From: Roseateles violae
Lineage (GTDB): Bacteria > Pseudomonadota > Gammaproteobacteria > Burkholderiales > Burkholderiaceae_C
Length of the DNA stretch: 64,000 nt
Assembly: GCF_030410485.1 (NCBI RefSeq)
Contig: NZ_JAUHHC010000003.1
Coordinates: 186,001 to 250,000 of the forward strand
Direction of reading: 5' to 3'
Under the pieces are notes generated by a model. That model was not told where the DNA came from, made no database searches, and worked only from the letters and a program-made list of their open reading frames with translations. Below, one piece after another: positions 38,460 to 47,954 of the stretch (within the stretch, counting starts at the first letter, position 1; every line of letters starts with the position of its first letter). The position numbers and the translations under genes are program-made.

Positions 38460-39533
38460 ATGGCAAGCATCTCCCTGCGCAATGTCGTCAAGCGCTACGG
38501 CCGCGGCGCCAAGGCCAATCCAGTCATCCATGGCGTCAATGCCGAGATCGCCGACGGCGAGTTCATCGTCATCGTCGGCCCCTCGGGCTGCGGAAAGTCG
38601 ACCTTGCTGCGCATGGTGGCCGGCCTGGAGGAAATCTCCGGCGGCGAGATCGCGATCGGCCCGCGCGTGGTCAACAAGATCGAGCCCGCCGACCGCGACA
38701 TCGCGATGGTGTTCCAGAACTACGCGCTCTACCCGCATATGACGGTGTTCGAGAACATGGCCTATGGCCTGAAGATCGCCAAGACGCCGCTGGCCGAGAT
38801 CAAGGCCCGCGTCGACAAGGCGGCCAAGATCCTTGAGCTGGGCCATCTGCTGGAGCGCAAGCCGCGCGAGCTGTCCGGCGGCCAGCGCCAGCGCGTCGCG
38901 ATGGGCCGCGCGATCGTGCGCAATCCGCAGGTCTTCCTGTTCGACGAGCCGCTGTCGAACCTGGACGCCAAGCTGCGCGCCGCCACCCGGCTGGAGATCC
39001 AGAAGCTGCACCGCGAGCTGGGCGTCACCTCGCTCTTCGTCACCCACGACCAGGTGGAGGCGATGACCCTGGCGCAGCGCATGATCGTGATGAACGCCGG
39101 CCATATGGAGCAGATCGGCACGCCCGAGCAGGTCTACGGCCGGCCGCAGACCACCTTCGTCGCCAGCTTCATCGGCTCGCCGCCAATGAACCTGCTGAAG
39201 GGCCGGGCCCAGGGCCGCCGCTTCGAGATCGACGGCGTCGCGCTGGAGCTGCCGGCCGCCGCGCCGCGCGACGGCGAGCTGATCCTCGGCCTGCGTCCGG
39301 AGCATGTGGACGACTGGCGTGCGGCCAGTGGCTGGCCGCTGAGGGTCGAAATGATCGAGATGCTGGGCGCCGAGCGCCTGGTCTACGGCCGGCTCGGCGA
39401 GGCAACGCCGTTCACCCTGCGCATCGACGCGACCGAGACGCCACCCGAGCTCGGCGCCACGCTGCGCCTGGCCATCACCGCCCAGCATCTGCACTGGTTC
39501 GACCCGCAGACGCAGCAGCGCGTCGAGGCCTGA
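38460..39533 (+). CDS. ugpC: sn-Glycerol-3-phosphate ABC transporter ATP-binding protein
   Basis: 357 residues. Walker [10 protein letters not shown] is at 40-48, the Q-loop in [20 protein letters not shown], the ABC signature LSGGQRQRV from 138, Walker [13 protein letters not shown] near 160, and the H-loop in [11 protein letters not shown]. The C-terminal ~110 residues form the regulatory MalK/UgpC-type OB-fold ([13 protein letters not shown]). It energises UgpAE. In E. coli this tail binds UgpQ; here ugpQ follows 5 bases after the stop. Confidence 0.96.
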   Translation: MASISLRNVVKRYGRGAKANPVIHGVNAEIADGEFIVIVGPSGCGKSTLLRMVAGLEEISGGEIAIGPRVVNKIEPADRDIAMVFQNYALYPHMTVFENMAYGLKIAKTPLAEIKARVDKAAKILELGHLLERKPRELSGGQRQRVAMGRAIVRNPQVFLFDEPLSNLDAKLRAATRLEIQKLHRELGVTSLFVTHDQVEAMTLAQRMIVMNAGHMEQIGTPEQVYGRPQTTFVASFIGSPPMNLLKGRAQGRRFEIDGVALELPAAAPRDGELILGLRPEHVDDWRAASGWPLRVEMIEMLGAERLVYGRLGEATPFTLRIDATETPPELGATLRLAITAQHLHWFDPQTQQRVEA

Positions 39534-39538
39534 GCGGC

Positions 39539-40291
39539 ATGGACGCCACCGGCGCCTGGCCGCTGCCCTTCTGGATCGCGCACCGCGGCGCCGGCAAGCT
39601 GGCGCCGGAAAACACGCTGGCGGCCTTTCGGCTGGGTGCCCGGCACGGCTACCGCGCCTTCGAATGCGATGTGAAGCTGAGCCGCGACGGCGTGCCCTTT
39701 CTGCTGCACGACGCGACGCTGGACCGCACGACGCCGGAGCGCGGCCTGGCCGCCGAGCGCGACTGGAGCGAGCTGTCGCGGCTCGATGCGGGCGGCTGGC
39801 ATGGCCGCAGCTATGCCGGCGAGCCGCTGCCGAGCCTGGACAGCATCGCCGGCTTCAGCCTGGCCAACGGCCATGCGCTGAACATCGAGCTGAAACCGAC
39901 GCCGGGCGAGGAATTGCGCACCGGCCAGATGGTCGGCCGCGAAGTGCTGCGGCTGTGGGCCGATGCGGCAAGCCGGCCGCTGCTCAGCTCGTTCAGGCCC
40001 GAGGCCTTGCTGGGCGCGGCCGAGACCGCCCCGGAACTGCCGCGCGCGCTGCTGCTCGATGCGCTGAAACCCGGCTGGCTGGAGCAGGCGCGCGGTCTGG
40101 GCTGCGTCGCCGTCGTCACCCATTACCCGCTGATGGACGCGGCGACGGTGGCGACGATCCACGCGGCCGGCCTGCGGGCGCTGGTCTACACGGTCAACGA
40201 TCCGGCCAGCGCGCGCTGGCTGATCGCCAGCGGCGTGGACGGCATCATCACCGACGCGGTCGACCGCTTCTCGCCGGCCGAGCCCCGATGA
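39539..40291 (+). CDS. ugpQ: Glycerophosphodiester phosphodiesterase
   Basis: 250 residues of the GDPD TIM-barrel. IAHRGAGKLAPENTLAAF holds the catalytic His and Arg and the metal-binding Glu, ECDVKLSRDGVPFLLHDATLDRTT holds the second His, and LNIELKP gives a further ligand. There is no signal peptide, so it is cytoplasmic like E. coli UgpQ. It splits imported glycerophosphodiesters to glycerol-3-phosphate and alcohol. It closes the ugp operon; a hairpin starts on the last base of its stop codon. Confidence 0.95.
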   Translation: MDATGAWPLPFWIAHRGAGKLAPENTLAAFRLGARHGYRAFECDVKLSRDGVPFLLHDATLDRTTPERGLAAERDWSELSRLDAGGWHGRSYAGEPLPSLDSIAGFSLANGHALNIELKPTPGEELRTGQMVGREVLRLWADAASRPLLSSFRPEALLGAAETAPELPRALLLDALKPGWLEQARGLGCVAVVTHYPLMDAATVATIHAAGLRALVYTVNDPASARWLIASGVDGIITDAVDRFSPAEPR

Positions 40292-40316
40292 GGCCGCCCC
40301 TGCAGTTCGGCGGCCT
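40291..40316. terminator. Hairpin between convergent ugpQ and the acetyltransferase gene
   Basis: AGGCCGCC (40291-40298) and GGCGGCCT (40309-40316) form a perfect 8-bp stem with a 10-base loop. There is no T-tract; it probably acts on both transcripts. Confidence 0.55.
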
Positions 40317-40339
40317 GCCGACTGCACTCTGATCGGGCT

Positions 40340-40909
40340 TCAGGCCAGGCGCGCGTAGACGCAGGTATTGCGCGGCTCGCCGGCCGGGTTCAGGCCATCG
40401 CTGCGCAAAATGCCCTCGAGCTCGAAGCCGCAGCGCTCGGCCACCGCGCGGCTGCGCAGGTTGACGTCGTCGCAGCGGATCTCGACCCGGCGCGCGCGCA
40501 GCCGCTCGAAAGCCATCGCCGCCATGGCCTGGACGGCCTCGCTGACATAACCCTGGCCCTGGGCGGAGCTGCGGATCCAGTAACCGATCTCGAAGCGCCG
40601 CACTTCCCAGTCCATCCGGTGCAGGCCGGTGCCGCCCAGCAGGCGCCGGCCTGCGGCGGCGCGGTCGTAGATCTGGAAGCACAGGTCCTTGCGCAGCACG
40701 AAGTCGGCCAGCTGGCGCCGCGCGACCGCCTCCGAGTCCTCGATGCTCGGCGCCTGCTGCGCCCAGGGCATCCAGGGGCGCAGCTCGGCAACCGACTCGC
40801 CGATTGCCGCGGCCAGCGCCGGGCCGATGCCCGCGCGCGGCGCGGCAAGCAGCAGGCGCTCGGTCTCGATAGCCTCGGGCACCTCGATCAGCAGCGGGTT
40901 CATCGTCAT
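40340..40909 (-). CDS. GNAT family N-acetyltransferase (RimJ/RimL-like)
   Basis: 189 residues. ETERLLLAAPRAGIGPALAAA opens the RimJ/L-type domain; GGTGLHRMDWEVRRFEIGYWI and AQGQGYVSEAVQAMAAMAFE contain the acetyl-CoA pyrophosphate loop (Q-x-x-G-x-G/A type), and RCDDVNLRSRAVAERCGFELEG is the C-terminal signature. It would acetylate a ribosomal protein N-terminus or a small amine. Its ATG at 40909 overlaps the exporter stop by 4 bases, so it is translated with it. Confidence 0.9.
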   Translation of the reverse strand: MTMNPLLIEVPEAIETERLLLAAPRAGIGPALAAAIGESVAELRPWMPWAQQAPSIEDSEAVARRQLADFVLRKDLCFQIYDRAAAGRRLLGGTGLHRMDWEVRRFEIGYWIRSSAQGQGYVSEAVQAMAAMAFERLRARRVEIRCDDVNLRSRAVAERCGFELEGILRSDGLNPAGEPRNTCVYARLA

Positions 40910-42270
40910 TTGTTGGGCACCATATCAGGCGGCAGGCCCGGGGCCGCCTCGGCGCCGAGCTGCTCCTCGACGTTTTCCGGCGCCGGCAGCTCGCGCACCT
41001 GGCGGATCACCGGGTGGCGCCAGGCCATCAGGCTCAGCAGCAGCGCGGTCGTGCCGGCAAAGGCCAGCGCCGCGCGCAGGCCCACATGCTCGCCGAGCCA
41101 GCCGCCCAGCAGCGCGCCGGGGCCGGCCGGGATCAGGATCAGCCAGCGCATGGTGCTGGTCATGCGCCCTAGCATCGGTGCCGGCGTGACCGCCTGGCGC
41201 AGCGCCAGGAAGTTGATGAAGATCAGCACCGCGCCGACGCCGAAGGCGAACAGCATGAAGGCGAAGGCGGCCACGCCCAGCGCATTGGCCGGCATCAGCG
41301 ACAACAGCAGCCAGCCCAGGCCGCTGGCAGCGATGCCCAGCACCAGCGAGGGGCCGGGGCCGAAGCGGCGGCTGATGCGGTGGCCGAAGATGCTGGCCAG
41401 CACGGTGCCGGCGCCCAGGGCGACATAGCTGAGGCCCACCTGCTGGGCCGACAGGCCCAGGCTACGGGTCGCGAACAGGATCTGCACCACCTGGGCCGCG
41501 TTATTGCACAGCTGCCAGCCGCCGACCGCGCTGGCCAGGCTGACCAGCAGCGCGCGCCGGCGCACGAACTGCACGCCGGCCTTCAGGTCGCGCCAGAAGT
41601 CGGCGCTGCTGCCGCGGTGCAGCTCCTCGTGAACCTTGATGCCGCGCAGGATCAGCGCCGAGACCAGCACCAGCACCGCGTCGACGGCCAGCGCCATCGG
41701 CGCACCCATCAGCTTGATCAGCGCACCGGCAAGACCCGGCCCCGCGACCTCGGCGCCGGAGGAGGCCAGCGCGTTCTTCGCGTGCGCCTCGACCAGGCGG
41801 TCGCGCGTCACGACCTGGGTCAGCACGATCTGGGCGGCGCTGCCGGCCGTCGTGTAGACAGTGCCGAGGATGAAGCCGACGACGTAGAGCCAGCTCATCG
41901 TCAGCCAGCCCATCCAGGCGGCCAGCGGCACCGTCGCGACGGCGACGGCCAGCGAGGCCTCGCCGATCACATAGACCGGCAGCTTGCGCACGCGGTCGAG
42001 CCAGACGCCCGAGGGCAGGGAGAACAGCACGAAGGGGGCGATTTCCATCGCCGTCAGGAGGCCCATCTGCGTCGGGCTCGCGTTCAGCAGCACGGCCGCC
42101 GTCAGCGGCAGGGCCAGCATGGTGATCTGCCCGCCCAGCGAGCTGATCAGGATGGAGGACCAGAGGCGCCGGTAGACGGCATCGCGCAGCAGATCGCCGG
42201 GCGGCAGGCTGCAGCGCTGGCGCAGCAACTGGACAAAGGACCGCAGCCGGAAAAGCAGCCGGGTTTGCAT
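40906..42270 (-). CDS. MFS transporter (EntS/macrolide-exporter-like)
   Basis: 454 residues from the ATG at 42270, with GGAG about 9 bases upstream; the frame extends to 42417, but those 49 residues are Arg-rich and lack a site. About 12 predicted spans start with RRLWSSILISSLGGQITMLALPL. The loop 2-3 motif PSGVWLDRVRKLPVYVIGE is MFS motif A. It belongs to the MFS_3 (EntS-like) branch, which exports siderophores or drugs. It is cotranscribed with the acetyltransferase. No siderophore genes are adjacent, so the substrate is open. Confidence 0.87.
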   Translation of the reverse strand: MQTRLLFRLRSFVQLLRQRCSLPPGDLLRDAVYRRLWSSILISSLGGQITMLALPLTAAVLLNASPTQMGLLTAMEIAPFVLFSLPSGVWLDRVRKLPVYVIGEASLAVAVATVPLAAWMGWLTMSWLYVVGFILGTVYTTAGSAAQIVLTQVVTRDRLVEAHAKNALASSGAEVAGPGLAGALIKLMGAPMALAVDAVLVLVSALILRGIKVHEELHRGSSADFWRDLKAGVQFVRRRALLVSLASAVGGWQLCNNAAQVVQILFATRSLGLSAQQVGLSYVALGAGTVLASIFGHRISRRFGPGPSLVLGIAASGLGWLLLSLMPANALGVAAFAFMLFAFGVGAVLIFINFLALRQAVTPAPMLGRMTSTMRWLILIPAGPGALLGGWLGEHVGLRAALAFAGTTALLLSLMAWRHPVIRQVRELPAPENVEEQLGAEAAPGLPPDMVPNK

Positions 42271-42495
42271 GGGGACATCTCCGCGATCTGGACCCCGGCC
42301 TCGTGAGCGCAGGATCCGAACTTCTTCTTCGTGCCGCCGAACGCGGCTCAGCGCGGAGCGGACGGCAGCGGGCCAAAACCGCCCGCGCAGGCGCCGGCGG
42401 CACGGGGCGTGCGGCATCGGCTGCGGTCGAGGAGCTTGGTCATGGTGCCACTATCCTAGCAGCAGCTGGCCCCTTACGCCGGGACCCGGCGGTCC

Positions 42496-44139
42496 CTAGA
42501 AGCCGACAGCCGCACCATCGCGGCGCGGATCGCTGGCCGCCACATAGCCCTCGACGGCCGGATCGCCGAGCCGCCAGATGAACTGGCCGGCACCGAAGTC
42601 CTGGTAGCTGTCGTGGATGTCGCCGATCTGGTGGCCCAGCGCGCGCAGGCCCTCGATGGTGGCCGGCTTCATGCTCGGCTCCACATTGATGGACAGGCCC
42701 TCGTTGAAGCGCCAGCGCGGCGCGTCGCAGGCGGCCTGCGGCTGCTGGCGGTAGTCCAGCATGCGCACCAGGGTCTGCATATGGCCCTGGGGCTGCATAT
42801 TGCCGCCCATCACGCCGTAGCTCATCACCGGCTGGCCGTCCTTGGTCAGGAAGGCCGGGATGATCGTATGGAAGGGCCGCTTGCCGGGCGCGACGACATT
42901 CGCATGGCCGGCCTCCAGCGTGAAGCCATGGCCGCGGTTCTGCAGCGAGACGCCATAGCCCGGCACCACCAGGCCCGAGCCGAAGCCCATGTAATTGCTC
43001 TGGATGAAGCTGACCATCATGCCGCTCTCGTCGGCGGCCGTCAGGTAGATGGTGCCGCCCTTGACCGGGTTGCCGGCCTTGAAGTCCTGCGCGCGCTTCA
43101 TGTCCACCAGCTTGGCGCGCTGGGCCAGATAGGCCGGGTCCAGCAGCTCGTCGACGCCGACCTTCATCGTCCGCGCATCGCTGACATAACGGTAGACATC
43201 GGCGAAGGCCAGCTTCATCACCTCGATCTGCATATGGGTGGAGGCGACGCTGTCGACCGCATGCGCGGGCAGGTCCAGATGCTTGAGTATGCCCAGCGCG
43301 ATCAGCGCGGCAATGCCCTGGCCATTGGGCGGGATCTCGTGCAGCTCGTGGCCCGCATAGCTCTGCGAGATCGGTTTGACCCATTCGGGCCGGTAGGCAG
43401 CCAGATCGGCCGTCGTCATCGCGCCGCCGGTCTGGCGCGCGAAGGCGGCGATCGCCTCGGCGATCTCGCCGCGGTAGAAGGCCTCGCCCCTGCTCTCGGC
43501 GATCAGGCGCAGGCTGCGCGCCGCGGCGGAGAAGCGGAACTGCTCGCCGACCTGAGGCGCGCGCCCGTACGGCAGAAAGGTCTCGGCAAAGCCCGGCTGC
43601 GAGGTCAGCTCCGGCACCGCCGCGGCCATCGTCCATTTGCTCTGCACGACCATCGGCACCGCGTAGCCGCGCTCGGCAATCTCGATCGCCGGCGCCATCA
43701 GGTCGGCAAACGGCAGCTTGCCGAAGCGCTCGGAAAGCGCCACCCAGCCCGCCACCGCACCGGGCACGGTCACCGCGTCCCAGCCGCGCTTGGGCAGCGC
43801 TTTCGCATCGGCGCCATAGCGCCGGAAGAAGTACTCGGGCGTCCAGGCGGCCGGCGCAGTGCCCGAGGCATTCAGGCCATGCAGCTCCTTGCCGTCCCAG
43901 ATGATGCAGAAGGCGTCCGAGCCCAGGCCGTTGCTGCAGGGCTCGACCAGGGTCATGCAGGCGGCCGTCGCGATCGCTGCGTCGACCGCATTGCCACCCC
44001 GGTCCAGCATGCGCAGGCCGGCCTGCGCCGCCAGCGGATGGGAGGTCGAGACGATGTTGCGCGCGAACACGGGGCTGCGCAGGCTGGGGTAGGCGCTGTT
44101 CCAGTCGAAGGGCTGCGTCCGGGTCTTGCTGTCGTTCAT
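42496..44139 (-). CDS. ggt: Gamma-glutamyltransferase family protein
   Basis: 547 residues from the ATG at 44139. ARNIVSTSHPLAAQAGLRML and GGNAVDAAIATAACMTLVEP form the family N-terminus. The autoprocessing nucleophile is Thr363 in KGGTIYLTAAD; QSNYMGFGSGLVVPG and GHANVVAPGKRPFHTIIP follow. There is no signal peptide, unlike periplasmic E. coli Ggt, so this is likely the cytoplasmic YwrD-like branch, acting as a glutathione hydrolase or an acylase-type Ntn hydrolase. The longer frame to 44838 only mirrors the repetitive gene opposite. Confidence 0.9.
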   Translation of the reverse strand: MNDSKTRTQPFDWNSAYPSLRSPVFARNIVSTSHPLAAQAGLRMLDRGGNAVDAAIATAACMTLVEPCSNGLGSDAFCIIWDGKELHGLNASGTAPAAWTPEYFFRRYGADAKALPKRGWDAVTVPGAVAGWVALSERFGKLPFADLMAPAIEIAERGYAVPMVVQSKWTMAAAVPELTSQPGFAETFLPYGRAPQVGEQFRFSAAARSLRLIAESRGEAFYRGEIAEAIAAFARQTGGAMTTADLAAYRPEWVKPISQSYAGHELHEIPPNGQGIAALIALGILKHLDLPAHAVDSVASTHMQIEVMKLAFADVYRYVSDARTMKVGVDELLDPAYLAQRAKLVDMKRAQDFKAGNPVKGGTIYLTAADESGMMVSFIQSNYMGFGSGLVVPGYGVSLQNRGHGFTLEAGHANVVAPGKRPFHTIIPAFLTKDGQPVMSYGVMGGNMQPQGHMQTLVRMLDYRQQPQAACDAPRWRFNEGLSINVEPSMKPATIEGLRALGHQIGDIHDSYQDFGAGQFIWRLGDPAVEGYVAASDPRRDGAAVGF

Positions 44140-44391
44140 CGTCGGGCTCTTTCTTTCTCGCGTGCTTGCTTGTCTCTGCCGATGGCTTGTGCCGGGATTG
44201 TGGCGCCTCGCGTGAGTACGCGATGTCCAGGCTTTCCTGCCTGCGCACAAGCGCGAATGCGGCGGTCCAAGCCGTGATCGAGGCCGCGATCGCGGCGATG
44301 TAACGCATTGCAAACGCGCCGCGCGAGCGTCAACGCCGGTTTCCAGGGTCTCGTTGTACAGGCACCTTTCGCAACCACTGGAGAAATCCTG

Positions 44392-44724
44392 ATGATGAAC
44401 GTCCTGAAGACCGCCCTGATCCCCTCGCTGCTGGTTCTGTCTGCCGGTGTTGCGATGGCCCAGACCCCTGCGCCGACGACGGCCGCGCCCGCTGCAACGG
44501 CCACGACCGCGACCACTGCGGCGACGCCGAGCACCACGCCGGCAGCCACCGCTGCGGCAACGACGACCACTACGACGGCCGCAGCGCCCGCGACGACGGC
44601 CCCGGCCACCAAGCATGCCGCGACGACGACGAAGAAGCATGCACATGCCCATGCCGCCAGCGCCTCGGCGCCGACCGCCACGGCCGAGGTGAAGGCCGAA
44701 GCCAAGACCGAAGCGAAGAAGTGA
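44392..44724 (+). CDS. Small secreted Ala/Thr-rich low-complexity protein
   Basis: 110 residues from paired ATG codons at 44392 and 44395, with GGAG 9-10 bases upstream. A signal peptide covers residues 1-24 (ALIPSLLVLSAGVAMAQ). The mature part is about 70% Ala, Thr and Pro, then a Lys/His patch (KHAATTTKKHAHAHAA), and ends Ala/Glu/Lys. It has no Cys and no recognisable domain. The His-Lys section might bind metal or anionic polymer. Reverse frames here are open only because of the repetitive sequence. Two hairpins follow, the second a strong terminator. Confidence 0.7.
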   Translation: MMNVLKTALIPSLLVLSAGVAMAQTPAPTTAAPAATATTATTAATPSTTPAATAAATTTTTTAAAPATTAPATKHAATTTKKHAHAHAASASAPTATAEVKAEAKTEAKK

Positions 44725-44741
44725 TGGCGGCCTGAGCCGAT

Positions 44742-44762
44742 GGGACAGGCAAGACCTGTCCC
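44742..44762 (+). terminator. Hairpin after the Ala/Thr-rich gene
   Basis: GGGACAGG (44742-44749), 5-base loop, CCTGTCCC (44755-44762). Perfect stem, but no T-tract. Confidence 0.5.
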
Positions 44763-44794
44763 CAGGCTTCGAAGATATTCCTCTCACTCCCTTT

Positions 44795-44835
44795 GGATCC
44801 GCCGCGACGCGAGTCGCTGCGGATCCTTTTCTTTT
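44795..44835 (+). terminator. Rho-independent terminator before ureG
   Basis: The arms GGATCCGCCGCGAC (44795-44808) and GTCGCTGCGGATCC (44813-44826) pair at 13 of 14 positions around a GCGA loop, followed by TTTTCTTTT. It ends the Ala/Thr-rich gene's transcript and separates it from ureG. Confidence 0.9.
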
Positions 44836-44924
44836 CATCGCCTGGCAGCCGCCCGCGGAGCCGTGGCATCGAGTTTGCTAGTCTCCGTGCTAGGTTCTTC
44901 ATTCATCGGTGCAAGAGACAATCC

Positions 44925-45608
44925 ATGAGCGACATCAGCAGCATGAGCTCCGGCGGCAAGCCGCAGCAAGCCCTCCACGCGATCGCCGGTCGTACCAAGA
45001 AACTGCCGCCGCTGCGGGTCGGGGTCGGCGGGCCGGTCGGCTCGGGCAAGACGACGCTGGTCGAGGTGCTGTGCAAGGCACTGCGCCAGCGCTACGACCT
45101 GGTGGTCGTCACCAACGACATCTATACCAAGGAAGACCAGCGCCTCCTGACCGTCGCCGGCGCGCTGGAGCCCGAGCGCATCATGGGCGTGGAGACCGGG
45201 GGCTGCCCGCACACGGCGATCCGCGAGGACGCCTCCATCAATCTGGAGGCGGTCGACCGCATGCTGCGCCTGTATCCGGACGCCGACATCGTCTTCATCG
45301 AATCGGGCGGCGACAACCTGGCAGCCACCTTCAGCCCCGAGCTGTCGGACCTGACGATCTATGTGATCGACGTCGCCGCCGGCGAGAAGATCCCGCGCAA
45401 GGGCGGGCCCGGCATCACCAAGAGCGATCTCTTCGTCATCAACAAGACCGATCTGGCGCCGCATGTCGGTGCCAATCTGGAGGTGATGGAGGCCGACACG
45501 CGGCGCATGCGACCGACGCGGCCTTTCGTGATGAGCAATCTGAAGACCGGCGCCGGCCTAGCCGAGGTGATCGACTTCATCGAGCGCAAGGGCCTGCTGA
45601 AGGCCTGA
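44925..45608 (+). CDS. ureG: Urease accessory GTPase UreG
   Basis: 227 residues from the ATG at 44925. The P-loop [15 protein letters not shown] is near residue 33, [11 protein letters not shown] follows, [15 protein letters not shown] holds the Cys-Pro-His nickel site, [16 protein letters not shown] is next, and the base-specificity motif [11 protein letters not shown] is near 178. It delivers nickel to apo-urease with UreF, UreH/D and UreE. No other urease gene lies in the window, so it is detached from the usual operon. A terminator precedes it and the next gene is convergent. Confidence 0.95.
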   Translation: MSDISSMSSGGKPQQALHAIAGRTKKLPPLRVGVGGPVGSGKTTLVEVLCKALRQRYDLVVVTNDIYTKEDQRLLTVAGALEPERIMGVETGGCPHTAIREDASINLEAVDRMLRLYPDADIVFIESGGDNLAATFSPELSDLTIYVIDVAAGEKIPRKGGPGITKSDLFVINKTDLAPHVGANLEVMEADTRRMRPTRPFVMSNLKTGAGLAEVIDFIERKGLLKA

Positions 45609-45625
45609 GCCGCCAGCCCGCGGCC

Positions 45626-46216
45626 TCAGAGCCCGGCCAGGTAATGGGCCAGGTTCTCGATATCGGCCTCGCTGAGCGTCTTGGAGACCGAACTCATCGT
45701 GCCGGCGTCGTTGGTACGGCGGCCGGCCTTGAAGTCGGCCAGCTGCTTGACGACATAGGCCGGGTTCTGGCCGGCCACGCGCGGCACCTCGTTCTGGCCG
45801 GAGAAGCCGCCCAGATGGCACATCGTGCACAAGGTCTCGTCGGCCTTGGCCCTGCCCAGCCGGGCCTTGGCCGCGTCGACCGCGAAGCCCTGCGGCTGCG
45901 GCTTCTGCGCGGCGAAGTAGTCGGCCAGCGCGCGCATCTCGTCGCGGCTGAGGCCGGCCGCCATCGGCGACATCAGCGGGTTCTCCCGCCGGCCTTCCTG
46001 ATAGTCGCGCAACTGCAGATAGAGATAGCGCGAGGTCTGGCCGGCAAGGCGCGGATAGTCGTCCTGGATCGGCTTGGCACCGCCCGGTCCGTGGCAGGCG
46101 ACGCAGGCCGCGGCCTTCTCGGGCATGGCCGGCGCGGCCCCTTGCTGCTGCTGCGCCGCCGCGCCGGCGCCGAGACCGGCGAGCAGCAGCGCAAGGACCG
46201 GGCCGCGGCGCCTCAT
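45626..46216 (-). CDS. Dihaem cytochrome c (c4/c553-like), periplasmic
   Basis: 196 residues from the ATG at 46216. The signal peptide ends near AGAAAQ (residue 22). Two haem-c motifs are seen: CVACH near residue 38 and CTMCH near residue 132. Axial Met candidates lie in NPLMSPMAAGLS and AGTMSSVSKTLS. The two similar halves are typical of cytochrome c4. It starts 8 bases after the PQQ dehydrogenase stop, so it is almost certainly cotranscribed and the likely electron acceptor for that enzyme. Confidence 0.92.
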   Translation of the reverse strand: MRRRGPVLALLLAGLGAGAAAQQQQGAAPAMPEKAAACVACHGPGGAKPIQDDYPRLAGQTSRYLYLQLRDYQEGRRENPLMSPMAAGLSRDEMRALADYFAAQKPQPQGFAVDAAKARLGRAKADETLCTMCHLGGFSGQNEVPRVAGQNPAYVVKQLADFKAGRRTNDAGTMSSVSKTLSEADIENLAHYLAGL

Positions 46217-46223
46217 TGCCGAC

Positions 46224-47954
46224 TCAAGGCAGCGCAAAGACCAGCACCGTGTTGCCGCGCTTGAAGTCCAGCTGCGTGTTGCCGCCGGCCGCCACCGCGA
46301 TGTACTGCTTCCCGCCGACCTGATAGGACACGGCCGGTGCATTGACGCCGGCGCCGGCCTGGTACTCCCACAGCTTCTTGCCGGTCTTGGCATCGAAGGC
46401 GCGGAAGAAGCCATTGCCCTCGCCGTTGAAGACCAGGTCGCCGGCGGTGGCCAGCACGCCGCCGATCAGCGGCTGCTCGGTGTCGAACTTCCAGACCATC
46501 TTGCCGGTGTCGATGTCGACCGCCGCCAGCCGGCCCCATTGCTTCTCGCTCGGAATCGTCTTGAAGGCGCCGCCGAGCCAGAGCTTGCCACCCGGATAAC
46601 GCGATTCCTCGACGTGGTAGGTCATCGGCTGGTGCAGATTGGCCGCATAGGCCAGGCGCAGCTTGGCGTTGACCGCCATCGGGCTCCATTCGACGCCGCC
46701 ATTGGCGCCGGGCAGCATGCGCGCGCCGCTGCTGGTCGGCAGCACCCACATATTCTCCTGCGGCACCATCGCCTCGCTGAAGCGCAAGAGCTCGCCGGTG
46801 GCGCGGTCGTGCACATAGATATGGCCGGTCTTGCCGCCGTGGATGGCGACCTTGCGCATCTTGCCGGCCTTGTCCTTGGCCTCGGTCAGGATCACCGGCG
46901 AGACGGCGTCCAGGTCCCAGACATCGTGGGCGATGTACTGGTAATGCCATTTGTAGGCGCCGGTGTTCAGGTCGATGGCGACCATCGAGTTCGTGTACAG
47001 ATTGTCGCCGGGCCGCTCGCGGCCGTAGAGGTCGGGGCTGGGGTTGCCGACGACGAAGAAGACGGTGTTGCTCTCCTTGTCGACCGCGGGCGCCATCCAG
47101 ACGCCGCCGCCCAGGGTCTTGTAGAAGTCGCCGCCCTTCTGCTCCAGCTGCGCCTTCTCGGCCGCGATGTCGCGCAGCATATTGCGGCCGGTCGCGTCGT
47201 TGACGGCCCAGACGCCCTCGTGCCCCTTCTCCGGGATCGTGTAGAAGGTCCACAGCAGCTTGCCGTCATTGGCGTCGAAGGCCTTGACGAAGCCGCGCAC
47301 GCCGTACTCGCCGCCATTGGTGCCGATCAGCACCTTGCCGTTCACCACCACCGGCGCCATCGTCTCCGAATAGCCGAGCTCGGGATCGGCGATCTGCGTC
47401 TCCCACAGCTGCTTGCCGGTCTTGGCCTCCAGCGCGATCAGCTTGGCGTCCAGCGTGCCCATGAAGAGCTTGCCGTCGAGCACGGCGACGCCTCGGTTGT
47501 TGGGCCCGCAGCAATAGGTCGTCACCGGCCCCATCTTGTGCTTGAAGTGCCAGAACTCCTTGCCGGTCGCTGCGTCCAGCGCATAGACATGGTTGTAGGA
47601 GGTGGTGATGAACATTATCCCGTCGACGACGATGGGGGCCGTCTCCATCGACTCGAGCACCGCGGTCTGGAAGCTGAACACCGGCCGCAGCTTGGCCACG
47701 TTGCCGGTGTTGATCTGGCTGGCCGGGTAGTAGCGCGTCTGCGCATAGCTGCCGTTCGAATGCAGGAAGTTGACCGCGTCGCCACCGGCAGCGTCGAGCC
47801 GCGACTGCGGAACGGCGATGTCCTTGGGCAGCGGCTGGCCGGTCGGCGCGGCGCCGCCCTGCACCTCCGCCTGGGCCCAGGCGCCGGTACAGGCAACGGC
47901 AAGCGTCAGGCCCAGCAAGGCCCTCGCGGCGGAGTGACGAAGATCGATGTGCAT
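46224..47954 (-). CDS. PQQ-dependent alcohol dehydrogenase (quinoprotein), periplasmic
   Basis: 576 residues with a signal peptide ending GAWAQ (residue 28) and an eight-bladed propeller with several W-docking-type repeats ([33 protein letters not shown]). The vicinal disulfide Cys148-Cys149 is in [11 protein letters not shown]. Metal and active-site candidates are Glu216 (GGEYGVRG), Asn304 (GNPSP), catalytic Asp347 and Asp349 in HDVWDLDAV. The Asp at +2 is the feature known from lanthanide-dependent enzymes such as XoxF and PedH. No haem domain is fused; the dihaem cytochrome gene follows. An AAGGAG ribosome site precedes the ATG. The substrate alcohol is unknown. Confidence 0.92.
   Translation of the reverse strand: MHIDLRHSAARALLGLTLAVACTGAWAQAEVQGGAAPTGQPLPKDIAVPQSRLDAAGGDAVNFLHSNGSYAQTRYYPASQINTGNVAKLRPVFSFQTAVLESMETAPIVVDGIMFITTSYNHVYALDAATGKEFWHFKHKMGPVTTYCCGPNNRGVAVLDGKLFMGTLDAKLIALEAKTGKQLWETQIADPELGYSETMAPVVVNGKVLIGTNGGEYGVRGFVKAFDANDGKLLWTFYTIPEKGHEGVWAVNDATGRNMLRDIAAEKAQLEQKGGDFYKTLGGGVWMAPAVDKESNTVFFVVGNPSPDLYGRERPGDNLYTNSMVAIDLNTGAYKWHYQYIAHDVWDLDAVSPVILTEAKDKAGKMRKVAIHGGKTGHIYVHDRATGELLRFSEAMVPQENMWVLPTSSGARMLPGANGGVEWSPMAVNAKLRLAYAANLHQPMTYHVEESRYPGGKLWLGGAFKTIPSEKQWGRLAAVDIDTGKMVWKFDTEQPLIGGVLATAGDLVFNGEGNGFFRAFDAKTGKKLWEYQAGAGVNAPAVSYQVGGKQYIAVAAGGNTQLDFKRGNTVLVFALP

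Noticed and set aside
44136-44838. Minus-strand frames opposite the Ala/Thr-rich gene, including Val/Ala and Arg/Gly-rich products
   Set aside because: They exist only because repetitive GCC/ACG codons read open in all frames; the plus strand has the signal peptide, ribosome site and terminator.
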